In this document: positions 46,772-56,027 of the stretch, piece after piece
How the letters are laid out: each line of letters opens with the position of its first letter
How positions within the stretch are numbered: position 1 is the first letter of the stretch
Assembly (NCBI GenBank): GCA_945906965.1
Contig: CAMDRP010000003.1
Location: forward strand, 1-64,000
From: Opitutus sp. GAS368
GTDB taxonomy: Bacteria > Verrucomicrobiota > Verrucomicrobiia > Opitutales > Opitutaceae
Reading direction: 5' to 3'
DNA length: 64,000 bases
The notes under the pieces: generated by a model
What the model saw: the letters and a program-made list of their open reading frames with translations, nothing else
Told to the model about the DNA's origin: nothing
The model's database searches: none
Translations under genes and position numbers: made by a program

Positions 46772-48466
46772 TCAGGGTTGATTGCTAAAAAGCGTGTGGG
46801 CCGAGGACTGACCGAGCAAATGATAACGAAACGACGGATCGGCGAAGAGTTCCTTCAAGTCCTTCGTGCGCGCCACCGCGAAGATGCGTCCGGACTCGGT
46901 CCACTGCCGGCGGAACTCAGGTCCATCAATAAACCGCCCGCTCGCCCGCGCCGCCGCGTCGATCTCGAGCTCCAGCTCGCCCTTGAAGGCCACGGTGCCC
47001 ACCGTGCGTTGCGCGTAAAACGTGAAGTCGTGGAAGAACTCAGCGTAATGATAAACTTTGTCGCCGGTTTTGATTTTCTGCGCGACGATTGTCGCGAGTT
47101 CCTTTGTGCCGGGCTTCTGGATGTACGGCGCGGCCAACATGAGGCAAAAATAAAGCCCGACCGCCGTGGCGAGTATCACGCCCAAAGCCCCACGTACACC
47201 GCGACGCCGCGCCCACCACGGAGCCGCCACCCCGCCGACGAGCAACACCGCCGCCATCGCAAATGCATAGGGTCGCAGCCAATCCGCCTGCCCCGGCTCG
47301 CGGATCAAGCCCGGTTTCATAACGGCGACCACGAGCGCCACCGCCAGCAACCCGCTCACAAACGCGAAACCGTTGAGCCCCGCGCGCACCCGCGCCGCCG
47401 CGCCATCCGCCCAGCGTCGCGCCCACCAGCCACCAAGTAAAACCGCCAGCGGCGGAAACACCGGCAAGATGTACGGGATCAATTTCGACTGCGACTTGGA
47501 GAAAAATAAAAACACGAAGCCCACCCAAACCACTAGGAACCACGCGTCGGCATTTTCCTTCCGCTTCGCCCAACCGCCCGCGAGCGCCTCGCGCAAGGCC
47601 GCCGGCACAAAGCCCATCCAGGGGAAAAGCCCCAGAATCACGATCGGGATAAAATACCACCACGGCTCGTAACGCCCATGCGTTGTCGTCGTAAAACGCT
47701 CCCAATGTTCATGGATGAAGTAAAACTGCGCCCACGTCTCGTTGCGCTGCGCCGCCAAGATATGCCACGGCGCCGCGATCGCTAAAAATAACGCGATGCC
47801 TGACGGCAGGTGCAGCGGCCGCAGTCGCTTCCACTGATTAAAAATCAGGAGCCACAAAAACATCACCGCACCGGTCACGAGAAAGCCGATCAAGCCCTTA
47901 GTAAGTGTCGCCAGTGCTGCGCTAGCGTAGAGTCCGTAAAATAGCCACCGTCGCCGTGCACCAGGAGCTTCGCGTACGCCGAGGATAAAACAAAACAACG
48001 TCGCACACATCAACATCGAGACCGCCATATCGAGAATCAGGATCCGCGAGAGCGCGAAGAACAGCAGCGAAGAGCCGAGCACCACCGCCGAAGCCAAGCC
48101 CACCGCGCGACCCTGCCAACGCCGCGCCGCCGCATAGGTCAGCAACACGCCGCCGAGCCCACTCAGCGCCGGCATCATGCGCACCGCCCATTCGTTAAAC
48201 CCGAAAACCTGCAGGCACCCCGCCACCGCCCAGTATAAGAGCGGCGGCTTTTCGAAATAGTTCACGCCATTGAGCCGCGGCGTGACGTAGTCTTGGCTCG
48301 CGATCATCTCGCGCGGGATGGCCGCGTAGCGACCTTCATCGGGATTGGAAAGTGGATGCCCGCCCAATAGCGCAAAATAAAGGGCGCCAAAACTGACCGC
48401 GAGCAGCAGTAAATCGCGCCGCCAAGATTGAGGTGCGGCCGTTGGAGCGGTGGGGTGGTTAGGCAT
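46772..48466 (-). CDS. arnT: Lipid A 4-amino-4-deoxy-L-arabinose transferase-like (ArnT/PMT family)
   Basis: 564 residues, ~12 membrane helices. The PMT_2 periplasmic loop motif NPDEGRYAAIPREM near residue 41 and YFEKPPLLYW near 70 match ArnT. It uses undecaprenyl phosphate-Ara4N to modify lipid A phosphates on the periplasmic side, which lowers negative charge and protects from cationic peptides such as polymyxin. First gene of the operon; divergent from holA. No PmrA-type box was identified in the 87-base gap. Confidence 0.85.
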   Translation of the reverse strand: MPNHPTAPTAAPQSWRRDLLLLAVSFGALYFALLGGHPLSNPDEGRYAAIPREMIASQDYVTPRLNGVNYFEKPPLLYWAVAGCLQVFGFNEWAVRMMPALSGLGGVLLTYAAARRWQGRAVGLASAVVLGSSLLFFALSRILILDMAVSMLMCATLFCFILGVREAPGARRRWLFYGLYASAALATLTKGLIGFLVTGAVMFLWLLIFNQWKRLRPLHLPSGIALFLAIAAPWHILAAQRNETWAQFYFIHEHWERFTTTTHGRYEPWWYFIPIVILGLFPWMGFVPAALREALAGGWAKRKENADAWFLVVWVGFVFLFFSKSQSKLIPYILPVFPPLAVLLGGWWARRWADGAAARVRAGLNGFAFVSGLLAVALVVAVMKPGLIREPGQADWLRPYAFAMAAVLLVGGVAAPWWARRRGVRGALGVILATAVGLYFCLMLAAPYIQKPGTKELATIVAQKIKTGDKVYHYAEFFHDFTFYAQRTVGTVAFKGELELEIDAAARASGRFIDGPEFRRQWTESGRIFAVARTKDLKELFADPSFRYHLLGQSSAHTLFSNQP

Positions 48467-48553
48467 ATTAAGGAGTACCTCGATTCAGAGCACGGGGACC
48501 ACGCTGGCGATTTTTTTCGTGCGCCCGCGGCCTCTTCCTCGCCATATGACCCC

Positions 48554-49681
48554 ATGGCTTCGGCGAAACCTTTCACTTTCATCTGCGGGCAGGACGATTA
48601 CCTCGTCGGCCGGATGGGCGCGGAGCGTTTCGCCGCCCTCACCGCCGAGCTCACCGACGAATTTGCCCGCGAGACGATCAACGGCTTCGCCGCCAACATG
48701 AGCGAGGTCGAGTCCGCGCTGAACCGTTTCCGCGAGAGCGTGCAGACCGTGTCGATGTTTGGCGGCAAACGCGTCGTCTGGCTCAAAGATGTCAACTTTT
48801 TGGCCGATAGCGTCACCGGTCGCGCCGAGGGCACCTTGAAGCTCGTGGAGGACCTCCAAGAGCTCCTCACCAGCGTGAACCCCGAGGAAACTTCGATTTT
48901 AATCACGGCCTCACCCGTGGATCGCCGCCGAGCGTTTCCAAAGTGGTGCGAAAAAAATGCCGACTTTGCGCTCGCGGGCGGTGACGGCGAAGACGCCGGT
49001 GAGGCCTTGGCGGGCGTCGCGCTCGCTGAAGCCCGAAGCCTAGGCGTCTCGTTTGCCCCTGGCGCCCTCGAACTCCTCCTCCAAAAAGTCGGCGCGAATA
49101 CCCGTCTCGTCGTCGAGGAAACCCGCAAACTCGCCGCGTACGCGCAACCCGCCGCGCCCGCCGCCGCCCATGGCCCCGGCGCCAAAATCGAGGAAGCTCA
49201 CGTCGCCGAACTCACGCCCAACGTCGCGGCCGGTGATTTCTTTGAAGCAGCGGAAGCGTTTTTTAGCGGTGACCTCAAGTGGACGCTCGCGGCGCTGCAC
49301 GGCCATTTTTTTAGCGGTGGCGATGCCCGTCCGATCATCAGCGCCCTGCAAAATCGCAATCGCATCCTACTTCAAGTCCGCGCGCTCCTCGACAGCGGCG
49401 AGGCCCGCATAGGCGCCCGCGGCCTCGACGGTCTGCCCAAGGCCCAGGCCGCGTACGGCAAGCACTTCATCGGCGCGACCGAGAAAAATTCGTTCAATTT
49501 ATTTTCCCAAAACGCTTGGTACGTCGGCAAACTCGCCAGCAACGCGAAACTGCCCTCACTGCGTCGCTTGATCGATAACCAGCAGGAATTCATCGTCGCG
49601 TTTGAGGAAATCATCCGCCGGCCAAACAACGCGCAGGAAGAAGTGTTGCGCGAGCTCGCGGTCCGTTGCCTCACGACCTGA
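48554..49681 (+). CDS. holA: DNA polymerase III subunit delta
   Basis: 375 residues from the ATG at 48554 (MASAKPFTFICGQDDYLVGR). The ICGQDDYL/RM opening and LLQKVGANTRLVVEETRKLA, AAEAFFSGDLKWTLAALHGH, and RNRILLQVRALL segments are the HolA AAA+ and collar domains. Delta opens the sliding clamp in the clamp loader. A longer Ala/Pro/Gly insertion (AQPAAPAAAHGPGAK) sits in the middle domain. Divergent from the arn operon; purB follows 90 bases downstream. Confidence 0.88.
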   Translation: MASAKPFTFICGQDDYLVGRMGAERFAALTAELTDEFARETINGFAANMSEVESALNRFRESVQTVSMFGGKRVVWLKDVNFLADSVTGRAEGTLKLVEDLQELLTSVNPEETSILITASPVDRRRAFPKWCEKNADFALAGGDGEDAGEALAGVALAEARSLGVSFAPGALELLLQKVGANTRLVVEETRKLAAYAQPAAPAAAHGPGAKIEEAHVAELTPNVAAGDFFEAAEAFFSGDLKWTLAALHGHFFSGGDARPIISALQNRNRILLQVRALLDSGEARIGARGLDGLPKAQAAYGKHFIGATEKNSFNLFSQNAWYVGKLASNAKLPSLRRLIDNQQEFIVAFEEIIRRPNNAQEEVLRELAVRCLTT

Positions 49682-49691
49682 CCGGCAGGCG

Positions 49692-49715
49692 CGCCCGCTT
49701 GAGGTCGGAAGCGGG
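49692..49715 (+). terminator. Weak hairpin after holA
   Basis: GCCCGCT / AGCGGGC with a 10-base loop, followed by TGAGATTTT. Only a moderate T-run. Confidence 0.35.
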
Positions 49716-49771
49716 CTGAGATTTTCCGTTGGCCTCAGCGACCAAGGGCCCGCTTACTCGTTTTTTTAACC

Positions 49772-51220
49772 GTGCACGCCTCCAACGCCACCGCCGCAGA
49801 TTCCGCCATCCCCAACGTCCTCGCCGAGCGCTACGCCTCGGCCGCGATGAAATCCATCTGGTCGCAACACGGGCGCGTCGCCCTCGAGCGCGATTTCTGG
49901 ATCGCCGTCATGAAGGCGCAGCGCGACCTCGGCGTCGCCATTCCGGCCGCCGCGATCAAGGACTACGAGCGCGTTAAAAATCAGATCGACCTCGCCGCCA
50001 TCGCCCGGCGCGAACGCGTCACGCTGCACGATGTGAAGGCCCGCATCGAGGAGTTCTCCGGTCTCGCCGGCCGCCAGTTCATCCACCTCGGCCTCACCAG
50101 CCGCGATCTTACGGAAAACGTCGAGCAGCTGCAGATTTTTAGCGCCCTTAAAGTCGTGCGTTTCAAAACCGCCGCCGCGCTGCTCGCGCTCTCGCGCCAA
50201 GCCGCGACGCACCGCGGCCTGATGCTCACCGGCCGCACGCACAACGTCCCGGCCCAACCCACCACCCTTGGCAAACGCCTCGCGATGTTCGGTCAAGAAC
50301 TCCTCGGCGCGTTCACCCGCATCGAAGAGCTCGTTGCGCGCTATCCCGTACGCGGGCTCAAGGGCGCCGTCGGTACGCAGCTCGATCAACTCACGCTCCT
50401 CGGCGGCAACGCCAAGAAAGTCGCGACCCTCGAGGCCCGCGTCATCAAACACCTAGGGTTCAACGCGTCGCTCGATGCGGTCGGGCAGGTTTATCCACGC
50501 TCACTCGATTTCGAAGTTGTGAGCGCGCTCCATCAACTCGGCGCCGCCGCGGCGAGTTTCGCCACCACGCTCCGGCTGATGGCGGGTGCCGGCTTGCTCA
50601 CCGAGGGTTTCCAAGCGGGCCAGGTCGGTTCCTCCGCGATGCCGCACAAAGTCAACGCCCGCAACTGCGAGCGCATCTGCGGCTTCTCCACGATTCTCTC
50701 CGGCTACGTCGCCATGACCGCCGCGCTCGCCGGACACCAGTGGAACGAGGGCGATGTTTCGTGCTCCGTCGTGCGCCGCGTCGCCCTGCCCGATGCGTTC
50801 TACGCGATCGACGGACTCCTCGAGACTTACCTCACCGTGCTGCGCCAGATGGACGTGTTTCCGGCCGCCATCGCCGCCGAAAACGAGCGTAACCTGCCAT
50901 TTCTCTCGACCACCACGATCATGATGGAAGCCGTGAAACGCGGTGCCGGCCGCGAGACCGCGCATGAAGCCATTAAAGAACACGCCCTCGCCGCCGCAAA
51001 GGCCCTGCGCTCCGGCGAAGGCGACGCCGATCTCCTCAACTGCCTCGCTGGCGACCCGCGCATAGGCCTCAACTTAAAAGACCTCCGCGCCATTCTGGCC
51101 GATAGCGCGCGCTTCGTCGGCGCCGCGCCTCAGCAAGTCGATGCCTTCGTCGCCACCGCCCGCCCCCTCGCCAAACGCTACCCCGGCGCGGCTGCTTACC
51201 ACCCCGCGCGCTTGTTATAA
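49772..51220 (+). CDS. purB: Adenylosuccinate lyase
   Basis: 482 residues with a GTG start at 49772. VLAERYASAAMKSIWS at the start, HLGLTSRDLTENVEQ near residue 108, GLMLTGRTHNVPAQPTT, and the fumarase-superfamily signature GSSAMPHKVNARNCERI near residue 285 with the catalytic serine loop. This resembles the eukaryote-like ADSL type. It works at two steps of purine synthesis. An ATG further in would remove conserved sequence, so GTG is kept. Confidence 0.92.
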   Translation: MHASNATAADSAIPNVLAERYASAAMKSIWSQHGRVALERDFWIAVMKAQRDLGVAIPAAAIKDYERVKNQIDLAAIARRERVTLHDVKARIEEFSGLAGRQFIHLGLTSRDLTENVEQLQIFSALKVVRFKTAAALLALSRQAATHRGLMLTGRTHNVPAQPTTLGKRLAMFGQELLGAFTRIEELVARYPVRGLKGAVGTQLDQLTLLGGNAKKVATLEARVIKHLGFNASLDAVGQVYPRSLDFEVVSALHQLGAAAASFATTLRLMAGAGLLTEGFQAGQVGSSAMPHKVNARNCERICGFSTILSGYVAMTAALAGHQWNEGDVSCSVVRRVALPDAFYAIDGLLETYLTVLRQMDVFPAAIAAENERNLPFLSTTTIMMEAVKRGAGRETAHEAIKEHALAAAKALRSGEGDADLLNCLAGDPRIGLNLKDLRAILADSARFVGAAPQQVDAFVATARPLAKRYPGAAAYHPARLL

Positions 51221-51357
51221 TATGGCCCGCGGAACCTGGCGCCTAAGCCTGACCTGGGGAGGGGCCGGGAAATTTTCGTTTGCTTCCGCCGCTCCAGACG
51301 CGCTTTCTCTCCCATTCTGACAGTCGAATCCCCGTATAAATTTAACACCACACTATC

Positions 51358-52614
51358 ATGGCTGAACTTGTAGGAAACGTTTTGGTGGGCCAATCCGGTG
51401 GCCCCACCGCCGTCATTAACGCCAGCGTCGCCGGCATCATTGCCGAAGCGCTCAACCATGAGTGCATCGAGGAGATTTACGGCACGCTTAACGGTGTGCT
51501 CGGCATTCTTCAAGAAGACCTGATCGATCTCGCGGCTCAATCCCAACAGCAGATCCGCGCCCTCAAGCACACGCCCGGCGCCGCCCTCGGCACCTGCCGT
51601 TACAAGCTCAAGAAGCAGGCCGATTTCGACCGCGTCCTTGAAGTCTTCAAGGCGCACAATATCCGCTACTTCTTCTACATCGGCGGCAACGACTCTCAAG
51701 ACACCGCCGACAAAATCTCCAAGCTCGCGCAAGCGCAGGGCTACGAGCTCCGCGTCATCGGCGTACCCAAGACGATCGATAACGATCTTACCCTCACCGA
51801 CCACACTCCTGGCTACGGCTCCGTCATCAAATACCTCGCCACCACCGTGCGCGAACTCGCTTGTGACAACGAGGCCATGGGCCAAGGCGACCTCGTCTCC
51901 ATCATCGAGGTCATGGGCCGCTCCGCAGGCTGGATCGCCGCCGGCGCCACCCTCGCTAAGCGCAAGGATCACCCGCACGATCCGCCCCATATCATCCTCC
52001 TGCCCGAAGTTCCTTTCGCCCAAGAGAAGGTACTCGAGGACATCAAACGCGTGCTCAAGCGCGAGAAATTCTGCCAAATCGTCGTCGCGGAAGGTCTCGT
52101 AGACACCGACGGCAACTACCTTGCGGCCGATGCCGCCACGGACGCCTTCGGCCACGCCAAACTCGGCGGCGCCGGCGACGCCCTCGGTGAAATCATCGAA
52201 GCCAACATCCCCGGCGTCAAAGTGCGCGTCGCTAAACCCGGCATCACCCAACGCGCCGCCGCCCATGCCGGTTCCAAGACCGACGCCGACGAAGCGTTCC
52301 TCGCCGGTCAAGCCGCCGTCGAAGCCGCCATTAACGGCGAGACCGACAAGATGATCACCCTCGTTCGCGGCGACACCGAGCACTACACCGTCGAGACCGG
52401 CCTCGCCACCTTGAGCGAGATCGCCAACGGCGTGAAGAAACTCCCGAAGGATTGGATCAACGAAGACGGCGTGAGTATGAACTTCCAGTTCCTCCGCTAC
52501 GCCCAACCCCTCATCGTGGGTGAGGTCGCCGTACCTTACGTCGATGGTGTGCCCGTGTTCGCCAAGCTGGATAAGTCCCGCGTCGACAAGATCCTCCCGG
52601 CCTACGAAGTCTGA
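51358..52614 (+). CDS. pfp: Pyrophosphate-dependent 6-phosphofructokinase
   Basis: 418 residues. GGPTAVINASVAG near residue 14, YIGGNDSQDTADKI near 108, PKTIDNDL near 137, and VMGRSAGW. The Asp of GGND and the Lys of PKTIDND, which replace the two glycines of ATP-type enzymes, mark use of PPi instead of ATP. It interconverts fructose 6-phosphate and fructose 1,6-bisphosphate reversibly, saving ATP in glycolysis. A strong terminator follows. Confidence 0.92.
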   Translation: MAELVGNVLVGQSGGPTAVINASVAGIIAEALNHECIEEIYGTLNGVLGILQEDLIDLAAQSQQQIRALKHTPGAALGTCRYKLKKQADFDRVLEVFKAHNIRYFFYIGGNDSQDTADKISKLAQAQGYELRVIGVPKTIDNDLTLTDHTPGYGSVIKYLATTVRELACDNEAMGQGDLVSIIEVMGRSAGWIAAGATLAKRKDHPHDPPHIILLPEVPFAQEKVLEDIKRVLKREKFCQIVVAEGLVDTDGNYLAADAATDAFGHAKLGGAGDALGEIIEANIPGVKVRVAKPGITQRAAAHAGSKTDADEAFLAGQAAVEAAINGETDKMITLVRGDTEHYTVETGLATLSEIANGVKKLPKDWINEDGVSMNFQFLRYAQPLIVGEVAVPYVDGVPVFAKLDKSRVDKILPAYEV

Positions 52615-52641
52615 GTCGATCTGAACCTAAGCCTAAGTTTC

Positions 52642-52675
52642 AAAAAGAGCGGGTCATTTGACCCGCTCTTTTTTT
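52642..52675. terminator. Bidirectional terminator between pfp and the ebo operon
   Basis: Perfect stem AAAAAGAGCGGGTC / GACCCGCTCTTTTT with a 4-base loop and T-runs on both strands, closing both pfp and the convergent eboF. Confidence 0.9.
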
Positions 52676-52695
52676 GTGCCTCGCGCCCGCCCGCG

Positions 52696-54069
52696 CTACC
52701 GCAGACACGCCGCGAGCAACCGCTCATGCACCGCCGTCGCCGCGATGGGTTCATCCCCCGCCGTCGCCCCTGTGCCGATCAACACCGGCCACTCCGCTGC
52801 ATCCGCCGGACACGTCCCGTGAGAACCTTTCACCAGCGACGGATCGAGCGAGATCACATCCATCAGCATTCGGAAACCGAGCGCCTTGCGCGCCAGTTTG
52901 CCCAAGACCTTTAATTTCGGAAAGCGAATCAACGGGTCCACAAACAGCTCCACCGGATCGTAGCCGTACTTACGGTGGATGTCGACGCAGCGCGCAAAAT
53001 CCGGCGCCCGCGCCGCGTCATCCCAATAATAATAGGTGAACCAAGCATCCTCCGTCGAAAACGCCACGAGGTCGCCCGAGCGCGCGTGATCGAGTCCTGC
53101 CGCGCGTTGCCCCGCCGCGTCGAGCACGCTCGCCACACCCTCAACGCCCTCGACCGCCGCCCGCACCGCTGCGAGCAACGAGCGGTCGTTCACGTAAATG
53201 TGCGCCACTTGATGATCTACGATGGCGAAGACCTTGCTCGCGCCGCAGTCCAATAACTCCAGCCCGAGCTCTTCCTTGATCGTGATCCAGCCGCGCGCCC
53301 GAAACACCCGGTTCAACGCAATCGTGCGCTTCACCGCCGTGATCCCATATTCCGAAAGCACCACGGAACGCACGCCGCACTGCGCGTAAAAATCCATCAG
53401 CCCACCCGCGACGCGATCAATCTCGCGATAGTCCGCCGCCATCCGCGGATCATCCGGCCCGAGCCGCTGCAGGTTATAATCCAAATGCGGCAAATAAACG
53501 AGCGACAGGTCCGGCCGATGCCGTTCCTCCACCCACTCCGCCGAACGCGCGATCCACTCCGACGACGCGATCCCAGCCCGCGGACCCCAAAACGCTGGAA
53601 ATGGAAACGGCCCGAGGTCCGCCTTGATCTCGTCGCGCATCCGCATCGGGTGCGTGTAAACATCAAATACTTTACGCCCGTCCGCCGGATACATCGGGCG
53701 CGGCGTGATCGACCAATCGGCCGATGAATACATGTTGTACCACCAAAATAATTTCGCGCACGTAAACCCCGGCCGCCGTTCTCGTAACGTCTCCCAGAGC
53801 TTCGGCCCTTGCACGACGTGATTCGACTGTTTCCAAAAATGATGCTCCGCGAGCGTGCGATCGTACCAACCGTTCGCCACACAGCCGTGGCCCGCGGGCG
53901 TGAGCCCCGTTAGATATGTGCTCTGCGCCGTGCACGTCACCGCGGGCAAAACCGGCTTCACCCGGATCAATCCCCCCGCCTGAGCCGCCGCGAGCAGCCG
54001 CGGCGTATCCGGCCCCAATCCGCGCGCGGTGAGCCCGACGACGTTTAGGATCGCCGTACGCTCAGCCAT
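52696..54069 (-). CDS. eboF: EboF-type alkaline phosphatase family protein
   Basis: 457 residues from the ATG at 54069. An AP-superfamily (nucleotide pyrophosphatase) protein: VGLTARGLGPDTPRLL, TCTAQSTYLTGLTPAGHGCV with the nucleophile Thr, YLPHLDYNLQRLG, LSEYGIT and DHQVAHIYV provide metal ligands. No signal peptide. The start overlaps eboD by eight bases, so it is the last gene of the ebo operon. In ebo clusters of cyanobacteria and other bacteria the sixth gene encodes such a protein; its substrate is unknown. Confidence 0.82.
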   Translation of the reverse strand: MAERTAILNVVGLTARGLGPDTPRLLAAAQAGGLIRVKPVLPAVTCTAQSTYLTGLTPAGHGCVANGWYDRTLAEHHFWKQSNHVVQGPKLWETLRERRPGFTCAKLFWWYNMYSSADWSITPRPMYPADGRKVFDVYTHPMRMRDEIKADLGPFPFPAFWGPRAGIASSEWIARSAEWVEERHRPDLSLVYLPHLDYNLQRLGPDDPRMAADYREIDRVAGGLMDFYAQCGVRSVVLSEYGITAVKRTIALNRVFRARGWITIKEELGLELLDCGASKVFAIVDHQVAHIYVNDRSLLAAVRAAVEGVEGVASVLDAAGQRAAGLDHARSGDLVAFSTEDAWFTYYYWDDAARAPDFARCVDIHRKYGYDPVELFVDPLIRFPKLKVLGKLARKALGFRMLMDVISLDPSLVKGSHGTCPADAAEWPVLIGTGATAGDEPIAATAVHERLLAACLR

Positions 54070-55234
54070 AACGTTCCCGCAATTCATCGAACGCCGCCTT
54101 CACCACCGCGCCGTCGATTTCATGAATGTCCAGCCGCACCCCCGGCGCGCGGATCATCGGAATCGTCAAGCGTCCACCGAGGTGCTCCCGAAACTCTTCC
54201 AGCCCGTCCAACATATCCTGTCGGCCCGTCACGCTGCGAATTTCTTTCACCGGCGCGAACAACTCAAAACCGAGCGCGCAAATCACCCCGAGAATACGCT
54301 CCGCCTCGGCCTCCGGCAGCAATCCGGTGCGCCGTGCGTAAATTAGATCAATCGCCATCCCCACCGCGACGGCCTCGCCATGGCTCACGCGAAATTCCGT
54401 GAGCTGCTCCAACTTGTGCGCCGCCCAATGCCCGAAATCCAACGGCCGCGCCGAACCGCGTTCAAACGGATCCCCGCCCGTCGCGATGTGCTCCATGTGC
54501 TGCCGCGCGCTTTCGCGAATCACCGCTTCAAACGCTTCGGGCTCAAATTTCGCCAACGCCGTGACGCGCGCCGCGATAAATTCAAAAAACTTCGCATCGC
54601 GGATCAGCGCGACTTTGACCGCTTCGATCAAGCCCACGCGCCGTTCGCGCTCGGGCAGCCCGCGCAGAAAATCCAGATCGTTGATGATCGCGTGCGGCAC
54701 GCCGAAGGCGCCAAGCCAGTTTTTCTTGCCGAAATAATTTACGCCATTTTTGACGCCTACGCCGCCGTCGCCTTGGCTGAGGCTCGTCGTCGGCAAACGC
54801 ACGAGCGGAATCCCGCGATGCGCCGTCGCCGCCGCGAAACCAACCAGATCCAGCACCGCGCCGCCGCCGACCGCGATCACGTACGAGTGCCGACAAAGGC
54901 CCGCGGCCTCGATCGCCGTCCAAATTTTTTCGAGCTGCGAAAAATCGTTTTTTACCGCTTCGCCGCCGGCCAAGGCCACGGGCTCCGCGGCCAACCGGAT
55001 CGCGTCACCGCGCGCCGCAAACCACCGCGTGATCCTCGCGGCGATGCCCGGAAAAGCTTTTTCCAACCCCGCGTCCCAAAACACCAAGGCGCGGATGCGT
55101 TCACCCGGCTCCCGCGGCGCGAGCGTCTGCGCGAGCGTGAGATTTTCCGGCGCGAACACATCGCGCGTGAAAATGAGCCGATGCTCATTGCGCAGCGTGA
55201 TGGGGAAAGAAACGACAGGGGAGGGCTCGGCCAT
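54062..55234 (-). CDS. eboD: EboD sugar-phosphate cyclase (3-dehydroquinate synthase-like)
   Basis: 390 residues from the ATG at 55234. DHQS superfamily: VIAVGGGAVLDLVGFAAATA, RLPTTSLSQGDGGVGVKNGV, GAFGVPHAIINDLDFL and HGEAVAVGMAID. The loop DGGVGVKNGVN differs from the DSSVGGKTGVN of AroB, so this is the divergent cyclase of ebo clusters, related to 2-epi-5-epi-valiolone synthases. It probably turns a sugar phosphate into a cyclitol. Overlaps eboF by eight bases. Confidence 0.85.
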   Translation of the reverse strand: MAEPSPVVSFPITLRNEHRLIFTRDVFAPENLTLAQTLAPREPGERIRALVFWDAGLEKAFPGIAARITRWFAARGDAIRLAAEPVALAGGEAVKNDFSQLEKIWTAIEAAGLCRHSYVIAVGGGAVLDLVGFAAATAHRGIPLVRLPTTSLSQGDGGVGVKNGVNYFGKKNWLGAFGVPHAIINDLDFLRGLPERERRVGLIEAVKVALIRDAKFFEFIAARVTALAKFEPEAFEAVIRESARQHMEHIATGGDPFERGSARPLDFGHWAAHKLEQLTEFRVSHGEAVAVGMAIDLIYARRTGLLPEAEAERILGVICALGFELFAPVKEIRSVTGRQDMLDGLEEFREHLGGRLTIPMIRAPGVRLDIHEIDGAVVKAAFDELRERYG

Positions 55235-55291
55235 GGACGTGCGAGAATTAGCCCGCATCCCTCGCGCCACCGCAAGGCCGCAATCGCGCGC

Positions 55292-56017
55292 TCAACTGGA
55301 AGCTGCTTTGCGCTGCGCCCACTTGCCGAGCGGCACCGCGGCCGCGCAACCCGCCGCAGGGATCACCGCCGTGGTCGCGAGCAATGCCACCGCGTCGACG
55401 AATGGAATGAACGCGAGCATCTTGCGGACGATTTTCCCCAGTTTCTGCGCCGGCGCGCCGGGGTGATATTCGCGGCGGGCGAGCAGACTCAGCACGACGA
55501 TGTAGACAAAAAGCGCGACGAGCCACGCGACGAAGGCCGGGCCCATCGTTTGTCCGGGCAGCGTCGCCAGTGTCACCGCGAGCATCACGCGACAACCCGC
55601 CATCAACACGACGGAGCCGGTCCAGCGTTTGTGGAGCCAATCGTAGAGCAGAATCGTCGCCGCTAAGCCCGCCGCGGCGAGCGACGAGGCGCCGAGAAAA
55701 ACCAATAGGCTTAGCCCCGCCGCGAGTTGCAACGCGCCGACCCCCGCGACGCTCGAGCGCGCGATGAGCCCGCGCGGAATCGCGCGCTCGGGGCGATGTT
55801 GGCGGTCAAAGTCGGCGTCGAAAGCGTCGTTGAGCGTGGTGCCGCCCGCGTAGGCGAGGCTGCCGGCGAGCGCGGCGAGCAGGAGCAAATGGATCGCTGG
55901 CCAAGAACCCGCGACGGGCGCGGAAAGCACGAGCGCGGCGAGGACGTTGCTCCACACCGACGGGAAATTACCCGCGCGGGCGAGATCGAGCCAGAGGCGA
56001 AGCGATGAAGCGCTCAT
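55292..56017 (-). CDS. eboC: EboC UbiA-family prenyltransferase
   Basis: 241 residues from the ATG at 56017; a GTG at 56041 would overlap eboE by 14 bases and is an alternative. About seven membrane helices. The aspartate motif NDAFDADFDRQHRPERAIP near residue 66 binds the prenyl diphosphate with Mg; the second motif is degenerate (YDWLHKR). UbiA enzymes attach prenyl chains to aromatic or other acceptors. In the ebo cluster the proposed acceptor is the EboD product. Confidence 0.88.
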   Translation of the reverse strand: MSASSLRLWLDLARAGNFPSVWSNVLAALVLSAPVAGSWPAIHLLLLAALAGSLAYAGGTTLNDAFDADFDRQHRPERAIPRGLIARSSVAGVGALQLAAGLSLLVFLGASSLAAAGLAATILLYDWLHKRWTGSVVLMAGCRVMLAVTLATLPGQTMGPAFVAWLVALFVYIVVLSLLARREYHPGAPAQKLGKIVRKMLAFIPFVDAVALLATTAVIPAAGCAAAVPLGKWAQRKAASS

Positions 56018-56027
56018 CGAGGCACGA

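Noticed and set aside
48467-48553. PmrA/PhoP-type box before arnT.
   Set aside because: No recognisable direct repeat in the 87-base gap shared with holA.
54062-55234. Annotation as shikimate-pathway 3-dehydroquinate synthase (aroB).
   Set aside because: Active-site loop and ebo context do not fit AroB.
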